Source: Commensalibacter intestini A911 (GTDB lineage Bacteria; Pseudomonadota; Alphaproteobacteria; Acetobacterales; Acetobacteraceae). From it: 64,000 nucleotides of DNA. Shown here piece by piece: positions 9,041 through 18,957 of the stretch. A model generated the notes under the pieces. It was not told where the DNA came from. It did no database searches and saw only the letters and a list, made by a program, of their open reading frames with translations. The position numbers were made by a program, and so were the translations under genes. Position 1 is the first letter of the stretch. Each line of letters begins with the position of its first letter. The stretch covers positions 806,001-870,000 of the forward strand of contig NZ_AGFR01000003.1 of the NCBI RefSeq assembly GCF_000231445.1, written 5' to 3'.

Positions 9041-9370
9041 TTATCGACAAGCGATTTGTTTATCTTTTAAAAGCTGAGCCAATTCACCAGAAGCATACAT
9101 TTCTCTGACGATATCACATCCGCCAACTAACTCACCTTTTACATAAAGTTGAGGAAATGTAGGCCAGCTAGAGAATTCTTTTAGGCCTTGGCGTAAAGAA
9201 TCATCTTCTAAAATATTAATATCTTTAAAAGAAACGCCTAAATCTGAAAGGATATGAGCAACTTTTGCAGAAAATCCACAACTTGGGAAGTCTGCAGTGC
9301 CTTTCATATAAAGTACAACATCGTTAGAATCGATTTCGTTTTTAATTTGATCGAAAACAGGATTACTCAT
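9041..9370 (-). CDS. grxD: Monothiol glutaredoxin, Grx4 family
   Basis: 109 residues with the CGFS active site at residues 31-34 (FPSCGFSAKV) and the glutathione-binding TFPQLYVKGELVGGCDI region (~71-87). CGFS glutaredoxins carry [2Fe-2S] clusters and work with BolA-type partners in iron-sulfur trafficking and iron sensing. A BolA-family gene lies immediately upstream in the same direction, which supports that role. It is the last gene of the purine-gene run and is followed by a strong hairpin. Confidence 0.95.
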   Translation of the reverse strand: MSNPVFDQIKNEIDSNDVVLYMKGTADFPSCGFSAKVAHILSDLGVSFKDINILEDDSLRQGLKEFSSWPTFPQLYVKGELVGGCDIVREMYASGELAQLLKDKQIACR

Positions 9371-9390
9371 TATAGTTCCAGTCTTGTAGG

Positions 9391-9615
9391 TTATAGGGAA
9401 TCTGTTTGCAAAGCCAAGGCATGAAGATCATTTTGCAAATAATCTCCCAAAGCTTTATAAACAAGTTGGTGTTGTTGGACTTTATTCAAGCCCGAGAATT
9501 CTTTCGCAGCAATTTTACAGTAAAAATGCCTACCATCTTTTTTTAATGCGCCAACATCAATATTCGCATCAGGAAAAGCGGTTTTTAAGCGTTCTTCGAT
9601 TTCAGATACTTCCAT
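9391..9615 (-). CDS. BolA family protein (IbaG/BolA-like)
   Basis: 74-residue BolA/IbaG-type protein. The class II KH-like fold is suggested by the pattern around DGRHFYCKIAAKEFSGLNKVQQ (~27-48) and the ending with LHALALQT. These proteins bind monothiol glutaredoxins and share a [2Fe-2S] cluster; the adjacent grxD gene is the obvious partner. It starts 3 bases after the purL stop and ends 20 bases before grxD, so it is almost certainly in one transcript with both. Confidence 0.9.
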   Translation of the reverse strand: MEVSEIEERLKTAFPDANIDVGALKKDGRHFYCKIAAKEFSGLNKVQQHQLVYKALGDYLQNDLHALALQTDSL

Positions 9616-9618
9616 GAT

Positions 9619-11826
9619 TTAGACTTTCATTAGTTTTTCAAAAAAGCTTTTTGAAGCGGTTTTCATTCTTGCGATTGTTGTTATTGTGCCTGAAGGCATA
9701 ACAAGGCTATCACCGCCTGTGCAACCGATATCTCTCGCTGGAATATTTTGCGCTTTAGCAGCTTTGATTAGTGCATCTTTATCTGCTGTCATGACTAAGT
9801 AACGTGCTTGATCTTCACCAAACCAATAGGCTTCTGGTCTGATGCCACTTTCAGGAACGTCCAAAGTACATCCAACATTACCAGCCATCGCCATTTCAGC
9901 AGCAGCGACCAATAACCCACCATCAGAAAGATCATGGCAAGCTTCAATTAACCCGTTTGCAATGTTTTCTCTGACGAAATCACCATTACGACGTTCAGCT
10001 TGTAGGTCAATTTGTGGAGGATTTCCTGTTTCTTTACCAAGGATTTCTCTTAACCATAATGTTTGGCCAAGCTCTCCTTTGGTTGCACCAATTAAAACGA
10101 TATCATAATCAGCTTTAAATGCATTACCAATGGTTTTAGAAACATCATCAATCACCCCAAGCGCACCAATTGCGGGCGTTGGTAATACAGATACATTTTC
10201 GCCATTTGCATCACGGGTTTCATTGTATAATGAAACGTTTCCACTCACGACTGGGAAATCAAGCGCATTACAAGCATCTTTCATTCCTTCAATCGCAGCA
10301 ACAATTTGTCCCATGACTTCTGGTTTTTCTGGATTTCCAAAATTTAAGTTATCGGTAACAGCTAAGGGTTTAGCACCAGTTGCTGTGATATTACGCCATG
10401 CTTCGGCAACAGCTTGAGCCCCACCTTGATAAGCATCAGCTGCACAATAACGAGGAGTACAATCTGTGGTTAATGCCAATCCAATTTGAGTACCATCAAC
10501 ACGAATAATCGCAGCATCTGCCTGGCCTGGACGATAAACTGTTTGTCCACCAATGGTGCTGTCATATTGATCCCAAATCCAAGAGCGAGATGCAAGATCT
10601 GCACAACCAAGTAATTTGATTAGAGATTGCTCAATGCTGACATTTACGTCTAATGCACCCAAAGGTTCTGGTTTTGGAGAGGGGGCTGTTGGACGATGAT
10701 ATAAAGGCGCTTCATCAGCCAAAGGTTCTAATGGAATATCAGCTTCTGTTTTGTCATGATGTTTAATAACAATATGACCTGTATCCGTTAAATGACCGAT
10801 AATCGCAAAATCTAATTCCCATTTTTCAAAGATTTCTTTTGCAAGTTCTGTACGATCTGGACGTAAAACCATTAACATACGTTCTTGGCTTTCGGACAAC
10901 ATCATTTCATAAGCGGTCATTTGTTCTTCACGTTGAGGAACATGATCAAGGTTCAATTCGATACCGACACCGCCCTTACCTGCCATTTCCACAGCGGAAG
11001 AGGTTAAACCAGCTGCACCCATATCTTGAATAGCAACAATCGCATCGGTTGCCATTAATTCCAAGCATGCTTCGATCAATAGTTTTTCAACAAAAGGATC
11101 GCCAACTTGAACGGTTGGACGTTTTGATGCTGCATCCTCATCGAACTCAGCAGAGGCCATTGTTGCCCCATGAATACCATCACGACCTGTTTTGGAACCC
11201 ACATAAATGACAGGATTGCCAATACCAGCAGCAGCAGAAAGGAAAATACGGTCTTGTCTAGCAACACCAACATTCATGGCGTTAACCAAAGGATTTCCGT
11301 TATAGCTTTCGTGGAAGTTGACTTCACCACCAACGGTTGGCACACCAACGCAGTTTCCATATCCACCAATACCACGTACAACACCATCAACAATATGACG
11401 GGTTGCAGGATGATCTGGACTACCAAAACGTAATGCGTTTAAGTTTGCAACTGGGCGTGCACCCATCGTAAAGACGTCACGTAAAATCCCACCAACACCT
11501 GTCGCTGCCCCTTGATAAGGTTCGATGAAAGATGGATGGTTATGACTTTCCATTTTGAAGATTGCAGCCAAACCTTGACCGATATCAACAACCCCAGCAT
11601 TTTCACCTGGACCATGAATAACCCAAGGTGCTTTTGTTGGTAAATTACGCAACCAAGCACGAGAAGATTTATAAGAGCAATGCTCTGACCACATGACTGA
11701 GAAAATACCCAACTCTGTTAAGCTTGGGGTTCTGCCCATGATCGTTAAAACTTTTGCATATTCGTCTTTGGATAGACCAAATTCTTTGCCAAGTTCTTCA
11801 TTTACAATAAGTTGTGGTTTACTCAT
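9619..11826 (-). CDS. purL: Phosphoribosylformylglycinamidine synthase subunit PurL (small form)
   Basis: Synthetase subunit of FGAM synthase: FGAR + ATP + ammonia to FGAM in de novo purine synthesis. At 735 residues it is the small PurL that needs separate PurQ (glutaminase) and PurS, both encoded just upstream. The family motif [11 protein letters not shown] is at ~45-55. The KMESHNHPS motif (~92-100) leads into the Gly-rich nucleotide-binding segment [13 protein letters not shown]. Two pseudo-symmetric AIRS-like halves are evident, with a second Gly-rich segment near residue 420. The start overlaps the purQ stop by 4 bases (ATGA), indicating translational coupling. Confidence 0.97.
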   Translation of the reverse strand: MSKPQLIVNEELGKEFGLSKDEYAKVLTIMGRTPSLTELGIFSVMWSEHCSYKSSRAWLRNLPTKAPWVIHGPGENAGVVDIGQGLAAIFKMESHNHPSFIEPYQGAATGVGGILRDVFTMGARPVANLNALRFGSPDHPATRHIVDGVVRGIGGYGNCVGVPTVGGEVNFHESYNGNPLVNAMNVGVARQDRIFLSAAAGIGNPVIYVGSKTGRDGIHGATMASAEFDEDAASKRPTVQVGDPFVEKLLIEACLELMATDAIVAIQDMGAAGLTSSAVEMAGKGGVGIELNLDHVPQREEQMTAYEMMLSESQERMLMVLRPDRTELAKEIFEKWELDFAIIGHLTDTGHIVIKHHDKTEADIPLEPLADEAPLYHRPTAPSPKPEPLGALDVNVSIEQSLIKLLGCADLASRSWIWDQYDSTIGGQTVYRPGQADAAIIRVDGTQIGLALTTDCTPRYCAADAYQGGAQAVAEAWRNITATGAKPLAVTDNLNFGNPEKPEVMGQIVAAIEGMKDACNALDFPVVSGNVSLYNETRDANGENVSVLPTPAIGALGVIDDVSKTIGNAFKADYDIVLIGATKGELGQTLWLREILGKETGNPPQIDLQAERRNGDFVRENIANGLIEACHDLSDGGLLVAAAEMAMAGNVGCTLDVPESGIRPEAYWFGEDQARYLVMTADKDALIKAAKAQNIPARDIGCTGGDSLVMPSGTITTIARMKTASKSFFEKLMKV

Positions 11827-12524
11827 CGAGTTAATGTCTCCATTATGCCTTGGAAAAGAGGTTTTCCATCTTCGCTGCCCATTAACGGATCAACCATATC
11901 TTCTGGATGAGGCATCATTCCGCAAATGCGACCTGTTTTATCAATAATTCCAGCAATCGCATTGATACTGCCATTTGGATTATATTCAGGATTTAATGGA
12001 TTAATTTCGCCTTCAGGAGAACTGTAACGAAAAACAACTTGGCCTTCGCCTTCTAGGCGTTTTAAATTTTCAGCATCACAGAAATAATTTCCATCTCCAT
12101 GAGCTGTTGCTGTTCTAAAGACATCACCTTGTTTCCAGCCTCTGGTATACGCAGTATCATTACGCTCAATACGTAAATGACAATCTCTAGAAAGGAATCT
12201 TAAGCTAGCATTAGGTAATAATGCACCAGGAAGCAGACCTGATTCTGTTAAGATTTGAAAGCCGTTACAAACGCCCATGATATATCCGCCTTTTTCAGCA
12301 AAAGCACGGATTTCATGCATGATTGGGGAATGCGCAGCCATAGCACCACAACGTAAGTAATCCCCATAACTAAATCCACCAGGTAAAACAACCATATCCA
12401 GTTGTGGCAATGCTGTTTCACGATGCCAAATGATTGTGGGGGTAACCCCTGTTACGCGCTCAAAAGCGATAACCATATCTCGTTCACGGTTGGTACCTGG
12501 AAAGACAACGATACCTATTTTCAT
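11823..12524 (-). CDS. purQ: FGAM synthase glutaminase subunit PurQ
   Basis: Class I glutamine amidotransferase that feeds ammonia to PurL. The triad is visible: nucleophile C86 in GVCNGFQ, H206 and E208 in MMPHPEDM. The oxyanion strand [14 protein letters not shown] is at ~45-58. Length (233 residues) fits the free-standing PurQ. It overlaps purL by ATGA and overlaps the stop of the upstream Rap1a-like gene by one base (TAATG). Translation is therefore coupled to both neighbours. Confidence 0.97.
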   Translation of the reverse strand: MKIGIVVFPGTNRERDMVIAFERVTGVTPTIIWHRETALPQLDMVVLPGGFSYGDYLRCGAMAAHSPIMHEIRAFAEKGGYIMGVCNGFQILTESGLLPGALLPNASLRFLSRDCHLRIERNDTAYTRGWKQGDVFRTATAHGDGNYFCDAENLKRLEGEGQVVFRYSSPEGEINPLNPEYNPNGSINAIAGIIDKTGRICGMMPHPEDMVDPLMGSEDGKPLFQGIMETLTR

Positions 12525-12919
12525 TATTGTTTTCCATCTTTCTTCGTATTACATGGATAGGCATCATGTAATGCAGTAAATACAGCAGCCCCAGCAGGTT
12601 GAGAAAGCTTGTCTGAATGACCATCCATCCAAGCAATGACTTTGTCTCTCATTTCCTTGCCAGAAACATTGGTTGCAATACAAAAACCAGCAGGTGCATT
12701 TATATCCCCTTGATTTTTTGCAAACATCTTTGAGTAAGCCACAGAATCAGCAATACCGCTGATATAAGCATCACATGTTTTTAATGCTTTTTCATTTTTA
12801 CATAATTGTAAAAATTTTCCAGCTTGCAAGGGTGTTACCCTTTGCGCATCAGCATGTTGAGCCCCAGATAAAGCCATAAAACCAAAACCAGCCAAAAGAA
12901 CGGCTATTTTTGTCTTCAT
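12524..12919 (-). CDS. Exported Rap1a/Tai-like small protein inside the purine operon
   Basis: 131 residues with a signal peptide ([17 protein letters not shown], likely cleavage after ADA near 25). The mature domain resembles the Rap1a/Tai family: Cys at the start of the first helix ([20 protein letters not shown]), a central FCIAT, and a C-terminal ALHDAYPC, giving the family's set of four conserved cysteines. Rap1a/Tai proteins include periplasmic immunity proteins for peptidoglycan-amidase effectors, but many members are simply exported proteins of unknown role. No effector gene is nearby. The gene overlaps purS by 4 bases (ATGA) and purQ by 1 base, an unexpected place for an exported protein. 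Confidence 0.65.
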   Translation of the reverse strand: MKTKIAVLLAGFGFMALSGAQHADAQRVTPLQAGKFLQLCKNEKALKTCDAYISGIADSVAYSKMFAKNQGDINAPAGFCIATNVSGKEMRDKVIAWMDGHSDKLSQPAGAAVFTALHDAYPCNTKKDGKQ

Positions 12920-13158
12920 GACAGCACCTCAACTTGGAAGTCTTCAATGACGCCATTAGCTAATAGTTCTTTAGCCATTTCGCTTGCTCTGGCTTTTGCT
13001 TTTTCAGCAGAGTTCTCTTCGACTTCTAGATCGATAACACGTCCAACGCGAACATCTTGGACTTCTGTAAAAGACAGATTATGTAAAGCATGATTGATTG
13101 CTTTGCCTTGAGGATCTAATACCCCTTGCTTTAACATAATAATTAAACGAACTTTCAT
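12916..13158 (-). CDS. purS: FGAM synthase subunit PurS
   Basis: 80-residue PurS, the small subunit that dimerises and bridges PurL and PurQ so that ammonia is channelled. The family pattern is clear: N-terminal VRLIIMLKQGVLDPQGKAI, central VGRVIDLEVE, and C-terminal ELLANGVIEDFQVEVL. It begins directly after the purC stop and overlaps the following Rap1a-like gene by 4 bases. Confidence 0.95.
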   Translation of the reverse strand: MKVRLIIMLKQGVLDPQGKAINHALHNLSFTEVQDVRVGRVIDLEVEENSAEKAKARASEMAKELLANGVIEDFQVEVLS

Positions 13159-13926
13159 TTAGATACTCTCCGGGCCTTTGCCTTTTATAGATTCAACATT
13201 AGATTCAGGTAAAATTTTCAAACGACGTGCGACTTCTTGATAAGCTTCTTCTACTTTTCCAAGGTCACGACGGAAACGGTCTTTATCCAATTTTTCTCCG
13301 CTTTCGATATCCCAGAAACGACAATTATCAGGGGAAATTTCGTCAGCTAACACAATATGGGATTCTTCATCTTTCCAATAACGGCCGAATTCCAATTTGA
13401 AATCGATTAATTTAATACCAACTCCAAGTAATAATCCGCTTAAAAAGTCATTAATTCTTAGGGTATAAGTAACGATTTCATCCATTTCTTGAACCGTAGC
13501 CCAATTAAACGCGGTGATGTAATCTTCTAGTACTAAAGGATCGTTGAGTTCATCATTTTTTAGGTAATACTCTACCAAAGGACGAGGTAAACGAACGCCT
13601 TCTTCCAGACCTAAACGCTTAACAATACTGCCTGCGGCAACATTGCGCACAACAATTTCCAATGGAATAATTTCGACAGCTTTAACCAGCTGTTCGCGCA
13701 TATTTAAACGGCGAATAAAATGTGTTGGAATGCCAATATCTTCAATTTGCGTCATTAGATATTCGCTGATGCGATTATTTAAAACGCCTTTTCCTGTAAT
13801 GGTTCCTTTTTTAGCACCATTTCCAGCTGTGGCATCATCTTTAAAATATTGAACAATTGTTCCAGGTTCTGGCCCCTCATAGAGGATTTTTGCCTTACCT
13901 TCATAAATTTGTCGACGGCGGGTCAT
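13159..13926 (-). CDS. purC: SAICAR synthetase PurC
   Basis: Phosphoribosylaminoimidazole-succinocarboxamide synthase: ligates CAIR and aspartate with ATP to SAICAR. 255 residues with the N-terminal [11 protein letters not shown] nucleotide-binding motif (~8-18), the signature [14 protein letters not shown] (~92-105), and [15 protein letters not shown] (~193-207). First gene of the leftward purC-purS-x-purQ-purL-bolA-grxD block. An inverted repeat in the 135-base gap upstream separates it from purB. Confidence 0.96.
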   Translation of the reverse strand: MTRRRQIYEGKAKILYEGPEPGTIVQYFKDDATAGNGAKKGTITGKGVLNNRISEYLMTQIEDIGIPTHFIRRLNMREQLVKAVEIIPLEIVVRNVAAGSIVKRLGLEEGVRLPRPLVEYYLKNDELNDPLVLEDYITAFNWATVQEMDEIVTYTLRINDFLSGLLLGVGIKLIDFKLEFGRYWKDEESHIVLADEISPDNCRFWDIESGEKLDKDRFRRDLGKVEEAYQEVARRLKILPESNVESIKGKGPESI

Positions 13927-14017
13927 AAACGTCCCTTAAATATATATCGTAATAAAGTTGCAACGACTAAGGATTATCTAAAATATACTATATCGAATAA
14001 CCCTTAATATTATAATA

Positions 14018-14054
14018 TTGACAGAATAGCCTGATTTACAAGCTATTTTGTCAA
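14018..14054 (-). terminator. Hairpin between purB and purC
   Basis: 13-base arms TTGACAGAATAGC (14018-14030) and GCTATTTTGTCAA (14042-14054), complementary except for one wobble position. It starts 7 bases after the purB stop (leftward) and precedes purC. No clear U-tract is present. It could end the purB transcript partially or act as a leader element for the purC operon. Confidence 0.5.
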
Positions 14055-14060
14055 AGATAA

Positions 14061-15416
14061 TTAATTCTTAGATTTAGGCCCTGTTTCACCAAAAACATTT
14101 TGATAAATGTGATCTAGGTTTTGAACATGCATGCTGCCATCCATTGCTTTATCCAAAACAGAGGCATCAATACGTCCAGTAATTTCAGGATCGTTCTCTA
14201 AATTCTCTCTAAAACTCTTACCTTCAGGTTTGCCTAGTTTTGTCCATGTTTCCATCGCGGAACGTTGAACAATACGGTAAGATTGTTCTCTGGATAATCC
14301 AGCACGAGCAAGTGCTAATAACACTTCCCCAGAATGAACAACACCACCAAGGCTTTCTATATTTTCTTGCATACGTTCAGGATAAACAACCAGTTTTTCC
14401 ATAACGTTAGCTAATCTGTTTAATGCAAAGTCAAGCGTAATGGTGCCATCTGGACAAATCATACGCTCAACTGAAGAGTGACTGATATCGCGCTCATGCC
14501 ACAAAGCAACGTTTTCCATTGCAGGAACAACGTGAGAACGAACAATTCTTGCTAATCCAGTTAAGTTTTCTGTCAAAATAGGATTGCGTTTATGTGGCAT
14601 TGCAGAAGATCCCTTTTGATCAGGATGGAAGAACTCTTCTGCTTCACGAACTTCAGAACGTTGAAGATGTCTAATTTCGATGGATAAACGTTCAATAGAA
14701 CTTGCGATCACCCCTAATGTAGCAAAAAATGCTGCATGGCGATCACGAGGAATAACTTGGGTAGAAACTGGCTCTGCACTAAGCCCTAAATGTTCAGCAA
14801 CGTAAGCTTCAATTCTTGGGTCAATATGTGCATAGGTTCCAACTGCACCAGAAATTGCGCATGTTGCGATTTCTTGTCGTGCTTGAAGTAACCGATTCTT
14901 GTTACGGGCAAATTCTGCATAATAGCCTGCAAGTTTTAAACCAAAAGTTACAGGTTCTGCGTGGATACCATGGCTACGACCAATCGTTAGCGTATATTTA
15001 TGTTCAAAAGCTTGTTTTTTAATGGCTTCTAAAACTTTGTCGATATCTTCTAATAAAATATCAGCAGCTTGAGTTAATTGAACCGCAAGGCAAGTATCTA
15101 GTACGTCTGAAGAGGTCATGCCCATATGAACAAAACGACTATCTTCACCAATTTTTCCTGCTAACCAAGTTAAGAAAGCAATAACGTCATGGCGAACTTT
15201 GGCCTCGATGTCATCAATTGCAGTAACATCTTGAGCATTAAAGCTTGCCATTGCTTTATCACCCTGTTCACGAATAGCTTTTGCTGATTCTTTAGGGATA
15301 AAGTCATATTTAGCCATTGCTTCACAGGCCAGAGCTTCGATTTCAAACCAAATACGATAACGATTTTCAGGTGCCCAAATTGAAGTCATAATTGGGCGGC
15401 TATAACGCGGTATCAT
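14061..15416 (-). CDS. purB: Adenylosuccinate lyase
   Basis: Fumarase/aspartase-superfamily enzyme that eliminates fumarate from SAICAR and from adenylosuccinate, so it serves both IMP and AMP synthesis. The superfamily signature SSAMPHKRNP is at residues 270-279. The catalytic-histidine region TIGRSHGIHAEP is at ~144-155, and HMGMTSSDVLDT is at ~97-108. At 451 residues it belongs to the shorter bacterial (B. subtilis-like) type. It lies upstream of purC in the same direction but is separated by 135 bases and a hairpin. Confidence 0.96.
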   Translation of the reverse strand: MIPRYSRPIMTSIWAPENRYRIWFEIEALACEAMAKYDFIPKESAKAIREQGDKAMASFNAQDVTAIDDIEAKVRHDVIAFLTWLAGKIGEDSRFVHMGMTSSDVLDTCLAVQLTQAADILLEDIDKVLEAIKKQAFEHKYTLTIGRSHGIHAEPVTFGLKLAGYYAEFARNKNRLLQARQEIATCAISGAVGTYAHIDPRIEAYVAEHLGLSAEPVSTQVIPRDRHAAFFATLGVIASSIERLSIEIRHLQRSEVREAEEFFHPDQKGSSAMPHKRNPILTENLTGLARIVRSHVVPAMENVALWHERDISHSSVERMICPDGTITLDFALNRLANVMEKLVVYPERMQENIESLGGVVHSGEVLLALARAGLSREQSYRIVQRSAMETWTKLGKPEGKSFRENLENDPEITGRIDASVLDKAMDGSMHVQNLDHIYQNVFGETGPKSKN

Positions 15417-15702
15417 CCCCGTCGTTCCTTTCTATATTCGATAGCTTAAAAAGAGGTTATATCATAATTTTTATAGCTTTCATCCAGAATTTTATATTTC
15501 AATCAATAAATATTTTCGTGATATGTTTTGCCCATCGTGCTGACACTTAATTTTAACATGTTTTTGAAATAAGATATGGCTTGTGATGCAGATTTAAACG
15601 CTCCAGCTAATTTTAAGCATATTAAAATTGATTGTTATTTCTATAATGATTGAATTAAGATTAATAAAAATTTATGCTATTTTAATTAAGGTTGATTTTT
15701 AA

Positions 15703-17706
15703 ATGAACACTTCAGCAATAAAGTCTTTTTGTAACCTAACGACTATTTTAACCGTCTTTTCGATGACGATTGTTGGGTGTAGCAGCAGTAACTCTCAACC
15801 TTCTGTACAACCGCAAAGCAATACATCGCTTTCCTCTAAGATATCACAAACATTTTCAGAGCAAAATGGCACGGCAGGTGTTGGGCTGGCTTCCGATGCA
15901 ACTGTGCAGGAAAAAGTTAATTTATATTTGCAACTTTTACAGCTAAATGGTGGGGATGCTGCTACTTACGCGCAGTTTATGAGCGAAAATCCAACCTGGC
16001 CTAATCAACAAGTTTTTTCAAAAAGAATGCAGCAAGCATTGCTAACGGAAACAGACAAGAATGTGATTAGTAACATTTGTCAAAATCAATCCATTACAAC
16101 CGCAGATGCATTGGCTTTTTGTGCACAGCAAGCAAGCAAAACTAGTCATTTAATTCAACAGGCAAAATATGCGTGGACACATTCTCTTGGCAAAGCAGCA
16201 GATGCTCAAGAGGTGAATGCAACTTTTTCTGGGAATTTTACAACACAAGATCAATGGGATCGATTTAATTATCTTGAGTCTCATGGCCTCTTATCTGCTG
16301 CTTCTCAACAAATGCAGTATTTACAGCCTTCAGAGCAAAAAATTGCATCTGCTATTCTGGCGTTACGCAGACAAGAACCAACAGCAGAAAGTCTTTTATC
16401 TTCTTTAAGTTCTTCTGAGTTGAAATCACCAGGTTTGGTTTATGCGCGTTTACGTTGGTTAAGAACTCAAAATCGTAATGATGAAGCTGTTAAGTTATGG
16501 CAAGATGTTGGATTACAAGTCGAACGTAATTCTGACCAAAAGCGCTTTTGGGTTGAACGGAATAGCTTAATTCGTTCTTTGTTGGATAATGGGAATGATA
16601 AAACAGCTTATGCGTTAGCATCTGTTGATGCGTGTAACAATAATAGTTGCGAATATGATTCAGCATTTTTAGCAGGCTGGATTTCTCTAAGAAAACTTAA
16701 TAAAGCTTCAGAATCAATTGGTTATTTTAAGAAGTTAACGCAAGAAAGTTCAGTTATTACAACTAGCCGTGGTTATTATTGGTTAGGTCGTGCCTATCAA
16801 GATATGAATAATGCGTCATCAGCCAAAGAAGCTTGGCAGCAAGCTGCCCAATATCCAACAAGCTTTTATGGACAAATGGCGATTGCAGAACTAGAGAATA
16901 TTCATAATGGCAGTGTGATTTTAAACCCATCATTACTCTCTAATGCAGTCACTAAATATCTGTCGAATGTTAAATCACCTTCCTGGTCATCTTCTGAGTT
17001 AAATTCTTTTAAAAACAATGAATTAATACAAGCTGCTCAGATACTGGTTCAACAAGGAGATCTGGTTCATGCTCGTCCATTTTTACTTGCGCAAAATAAA
17101 GTAAGCGCTTCAACAACTGAACAAGCAATCAATGCTAGAGTGTCTAATCAGATGGGATTACCTGAAGACGCTGTAACCATGGCGCGTTATGCTGGGGCAA
17201 AAGGTGTTGTTCTTTTACAAGATGGTTGGCCTCGTCCCTATACTATTCCAGCCTCAAGCTTACCTTCAGGATTGGAGTTGGGCGTCATGAGACAGGAAAG
17301 TAGTTTCAATCCGACAATTGTTAGCCCATCTAATGCTTATGGGTTAATGCAACTCTTACCTTCTACGGCTAAAGAAGTTGCTGTTCAAATTGGCCTTCCT
17401 GCAAAAATGGGAACGCCTGGTAACTTAGTGGTACCTGATAATAATATTAAATTAGGAACTGCTTATTTAGAAAAATTACTGTCTCGATTTAATAATGTTA
17501 TTCCTTATGCTGTTGCTGGATATAATGGAGGGCCTGGTCGTGTTAAACAATGGATAGCTCAATACGGAGATCCATCCAGTAATGCTGATGCACAAAATCA
17601 GTTAATTGATTGGATAGAACAAATTCCATATACGGAAACGCGTAATTATGTTCAACGTGTCATCGAGAATACCATTATTTATCAAACAACAATTAATCAG
17701 CGTTAA
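15703..17706 (+). CDS. Lipoprotein soluble-lytic-transglycosylase-like murein hydrolase
   Basis: 667 residues. A lipoprotein signal with lipobox cysteine C26 (TIVGC) suggests an envelope-anchored protein. Residues ~60-500 are all helical and repeat-rich (tetratricopeptide-like superhelix), as in Slt70. The C-terminal domain (~515-660) is an SLT lysozyme-like domain: the catalytic glutamate is E532 in MRQESSFNP, followed by SNAYGLMQLLPSTA and AGYNGGPGRV. It would cleave glycan strands to 1,6-anhydro ends during wall growth or recycling. AAGG lies before the ATG. The 286-base gap upstream holds no gene I can support. Confidence 0.9.
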   Translation: MNTSAIKSFCNLTTILTVFSMTIVGCSSSNSQPSVQPQSNTSLSSKISQTFSEQNGTAGVGLASDATVQEKVNLYLQLLQLNGGDAATYAQFMSENPTWPNQQVFSKRMQQALLTETDKNVISNICQNQSITTADALAFCAQQASKTSHLIQQAKYAWTHSLGKAADAQEVNATFSGNFTTQDQWDRFNYLESHGLLSAASQQMQYLQPSEQKIASAILALRRQEPTAESLLSSLSSSELKSPGLVYARLRWLRTQNRNDEAVKLWQDVGLQVERNSDQKRFWVERNSLIRSLLDNGNDKTAYALASVDACNNNSCEYDSAFLAGWISLRKLNKASESIGYFKKLTQESSVITTSRGYYWLGRAYQDMNNASSAKEAWQQAAQYPTSFYGQMAIAELENIHNGSVILNPSLLSNAVTKYLSNVKSPSWSSSELNSFKNNELIQAAQILVQQGDLVHARPFLLAQNKVSASTTEQAINARVSNQMGLPEDAVTMARYAGAKGVVLLQDGWPRPYTIPASSLPSGLELGVMRQESSFNPTIVSPSNAYGLMQLLPSTAKEVAVQIGLPAKMGTPGNLVVPDNNIKLGTAYLEKLLSRFNNVIPYAVAGYNGGPGRVKQWIAQYGDPSSNADAQNQLIDWIEQIPYTETRNYVQRVIENTIIYQTTINQR

Positions 17707-17743
17707 TATTTAATAATCTTAATATTAAAGAGGATATGTCATA

Positions 17744-18235
17744 ATGAATGTTAATGATTTAAAACAGCACTTATTCTCTTTATGTTTAGAGCTCGCTGAT
17801 TTTTGTCAGGCACATGATTTGAAACTTGTAACGGCGGAGAGTTGCACTGCTGGTTTGATTAGTGGTTATTTAACGGATTTACCAGGATCATCTTCTTATA
17901 TAGAAGGTGGTTTTGTTACTTATTCTAATTATATGAAAGCAACTATGCTAGGCGTAAATCAAGCAAATTTAGATAAATATGGTGCAGTGAGTAAGCAAGT
18001 TGCCCTAGAAATGGTGTCTGGTGCTTTAAATAAAGCATTTCATGCGAATATTGCTGTTGCTGTTACTGGATTTGCAGGCCCAGATACTCATGATTTAGTC
18101 GGTTTAGTATGGATAGCTATACAAAGAAGAGATCGAAAAGCGATTGCATATCAATATAATTTTTTAGGAGATCGAGAAGTGATAAGGTTACAAACGGTTA
18201 TTGAAGCTATAAAGCTTTTACTTACCTTATCTTAA
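17744..18235 (+). CDS. pncC: Nicotinamide-nucleotide amidohydrolase (PncC / CinA C-terminal domain, stand-alone)
   Basis: 163-residue protein consisting only of the CinA C-terminal domain. TAESCTAGLISGYLT (~32-46) carries the catalytic-loop signature, and AVTGFAGPD and GLVWIAI mark the second half. Family members deamidate NMN to NaMN in NAD salvage. The loop after AGP is shorter than in many homologues (GPDTHDLVGL). AGAGGA sits upstream of the ATG, and the gene ends at a strong bidirectional terminator. Confidence 0.88.
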   Translation: MNVNDLKQHLFSLCLELADFCQAHDLKLVTAESCTAGLISGYLTDLPGSSSYIEGGFVTYSNYMKATMLGVNQANLDKYGAVSKQVALEMVSGALNKAFHANIAVAVTGFAGPDTHDLVGLVWIAIQRRDRKAIAYQYNFLGDREVIRLQTVIEAIKLLLTLS

Positions 18236-18240
18236 GTCAT

Positions 18241-18283
18241 AAAAAAGCCTCTTAGTTATCATAAACTAAGAGGCTTTTTTTTT
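18241..18283. terminator. Bidirectional rho-independent terminator
   Basis: Stem GCCTCTTAGTT (18247-18257) with AACTAAGAGGC (18264-18274), flanked by six A on the left and nine T on the right. It serves pncC on the + strand and the convergent secreted-protein gene on the - strand. It is the clearest intrinsic terminator in the window. Confidence 0.92.
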
Positions 18284-18305
18284 ATTTATGCATTAGCAAC
18301 AATTA

Positions 18306-18779
18306 TTATTGTGCTGGAGGCATATTATTTGGGTTTACAGCACCTGGTGCAGCTGGAGCTGCAACAGTGTTTCCTGTACCAGGAGCAACAACAACACGTC
18401 TGTGATCATATTTGTTAACGTCTTGTAAGCTATCACGGTTTAAAGTTTGTGTTGTTTGGTTACCTGTCAATGGCACTCTTGCACTTGGAGGTAATTGGTT
18501 TGAAGGGTTAGGAACAACTTGTTGAGTAGCGTTAGGAGGAGCTGCACCATTGTTAACAGATTGAACAAGTTGTAAGCTACGAGCATTTAAATCTGCAGTT
18601 TCTTGGTCACCTTGAGCTACTGTAGGTGTTTTTTTGCTATAGCGATGCCCTTTATAATATTTGTGAGCAGCTGGTTTGTGTTTTGCTGGAGCAGGTGTTG
18701 CCGTTGCAGCCATTGCAACATTTGGAACTGCAAAAGCTAAAGCTGCTGCAAAAAGAGACATTTTGAAAACAGAATTCAT
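18306..18779 (-). CDS. Secreted Pro/Ala/Asn-rich protein, function unknown
   Basis: 157 residues with a signal peptide (MSLFAAALAFAVPNVAMA, cleavage near residue 24). The mature protein is low in complexity: a Lys/His-rich start (KHKPAAHKYYKGHRYSKK), then a disordered Pro/Asn/Gln region. Two similar short segments occur, LNARSLQLVQSVN (~64-76) and LNRDSLQDVNKYD (~113-125), suggesting an internal duplication. I recognise no domain. The protein is probably periplasmic or surface-associated. The 178-base gap upstream shows no other gene. Confidence 0.7.
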   Translation of the reverse strand: MNSVFKMSLFAAALAFAVPNVAMAATATPAPAKHKPAAHKYYKGHRYSKKTPTVAQGDQETADLNARSLQLVQSVNNGAAPPNATQQVVPNPSNQLPPSARVPLTGNQTTQTLNRDSLQDVNKYDHRRVVVAPGTGNTVAAPAAPGAVNPNNMPPAQ

Positions 18780-18957
18780 AATCTAACCTCTACTTAAATA
18801 TAAAATAAACTAATGTGTGTATAATCTAACATTAATTTATTTTATTGTTAATCAAAAACTATAGTTACGAATGTAATTATAACACTAAAAAATACAAGTG
18901 GGGTAACTAATATTTATCACATCTATATTATAAACTTATATACTGTGACTTTTTATC

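Noticed and set aside
9842-10417. Two rightward open frames inside purL (also 11170-11433 and others)
   Set aside because: They lie antisense to a fully conserved gene, have no ribosome-binding site or recognisable domain, and mirror the codon pattern of purL.
12524-12919. Type VI effector-immunity pair
   Set aside because: No amidase effector or type VI gene is near; only the immunity-like fold is seen.
15576-15653. 25-codon frame MACDADLNAP... between purB and slt
   Set aside because: Too short, no Shine-Dalgarno, no family; nothing else supports a gene there.
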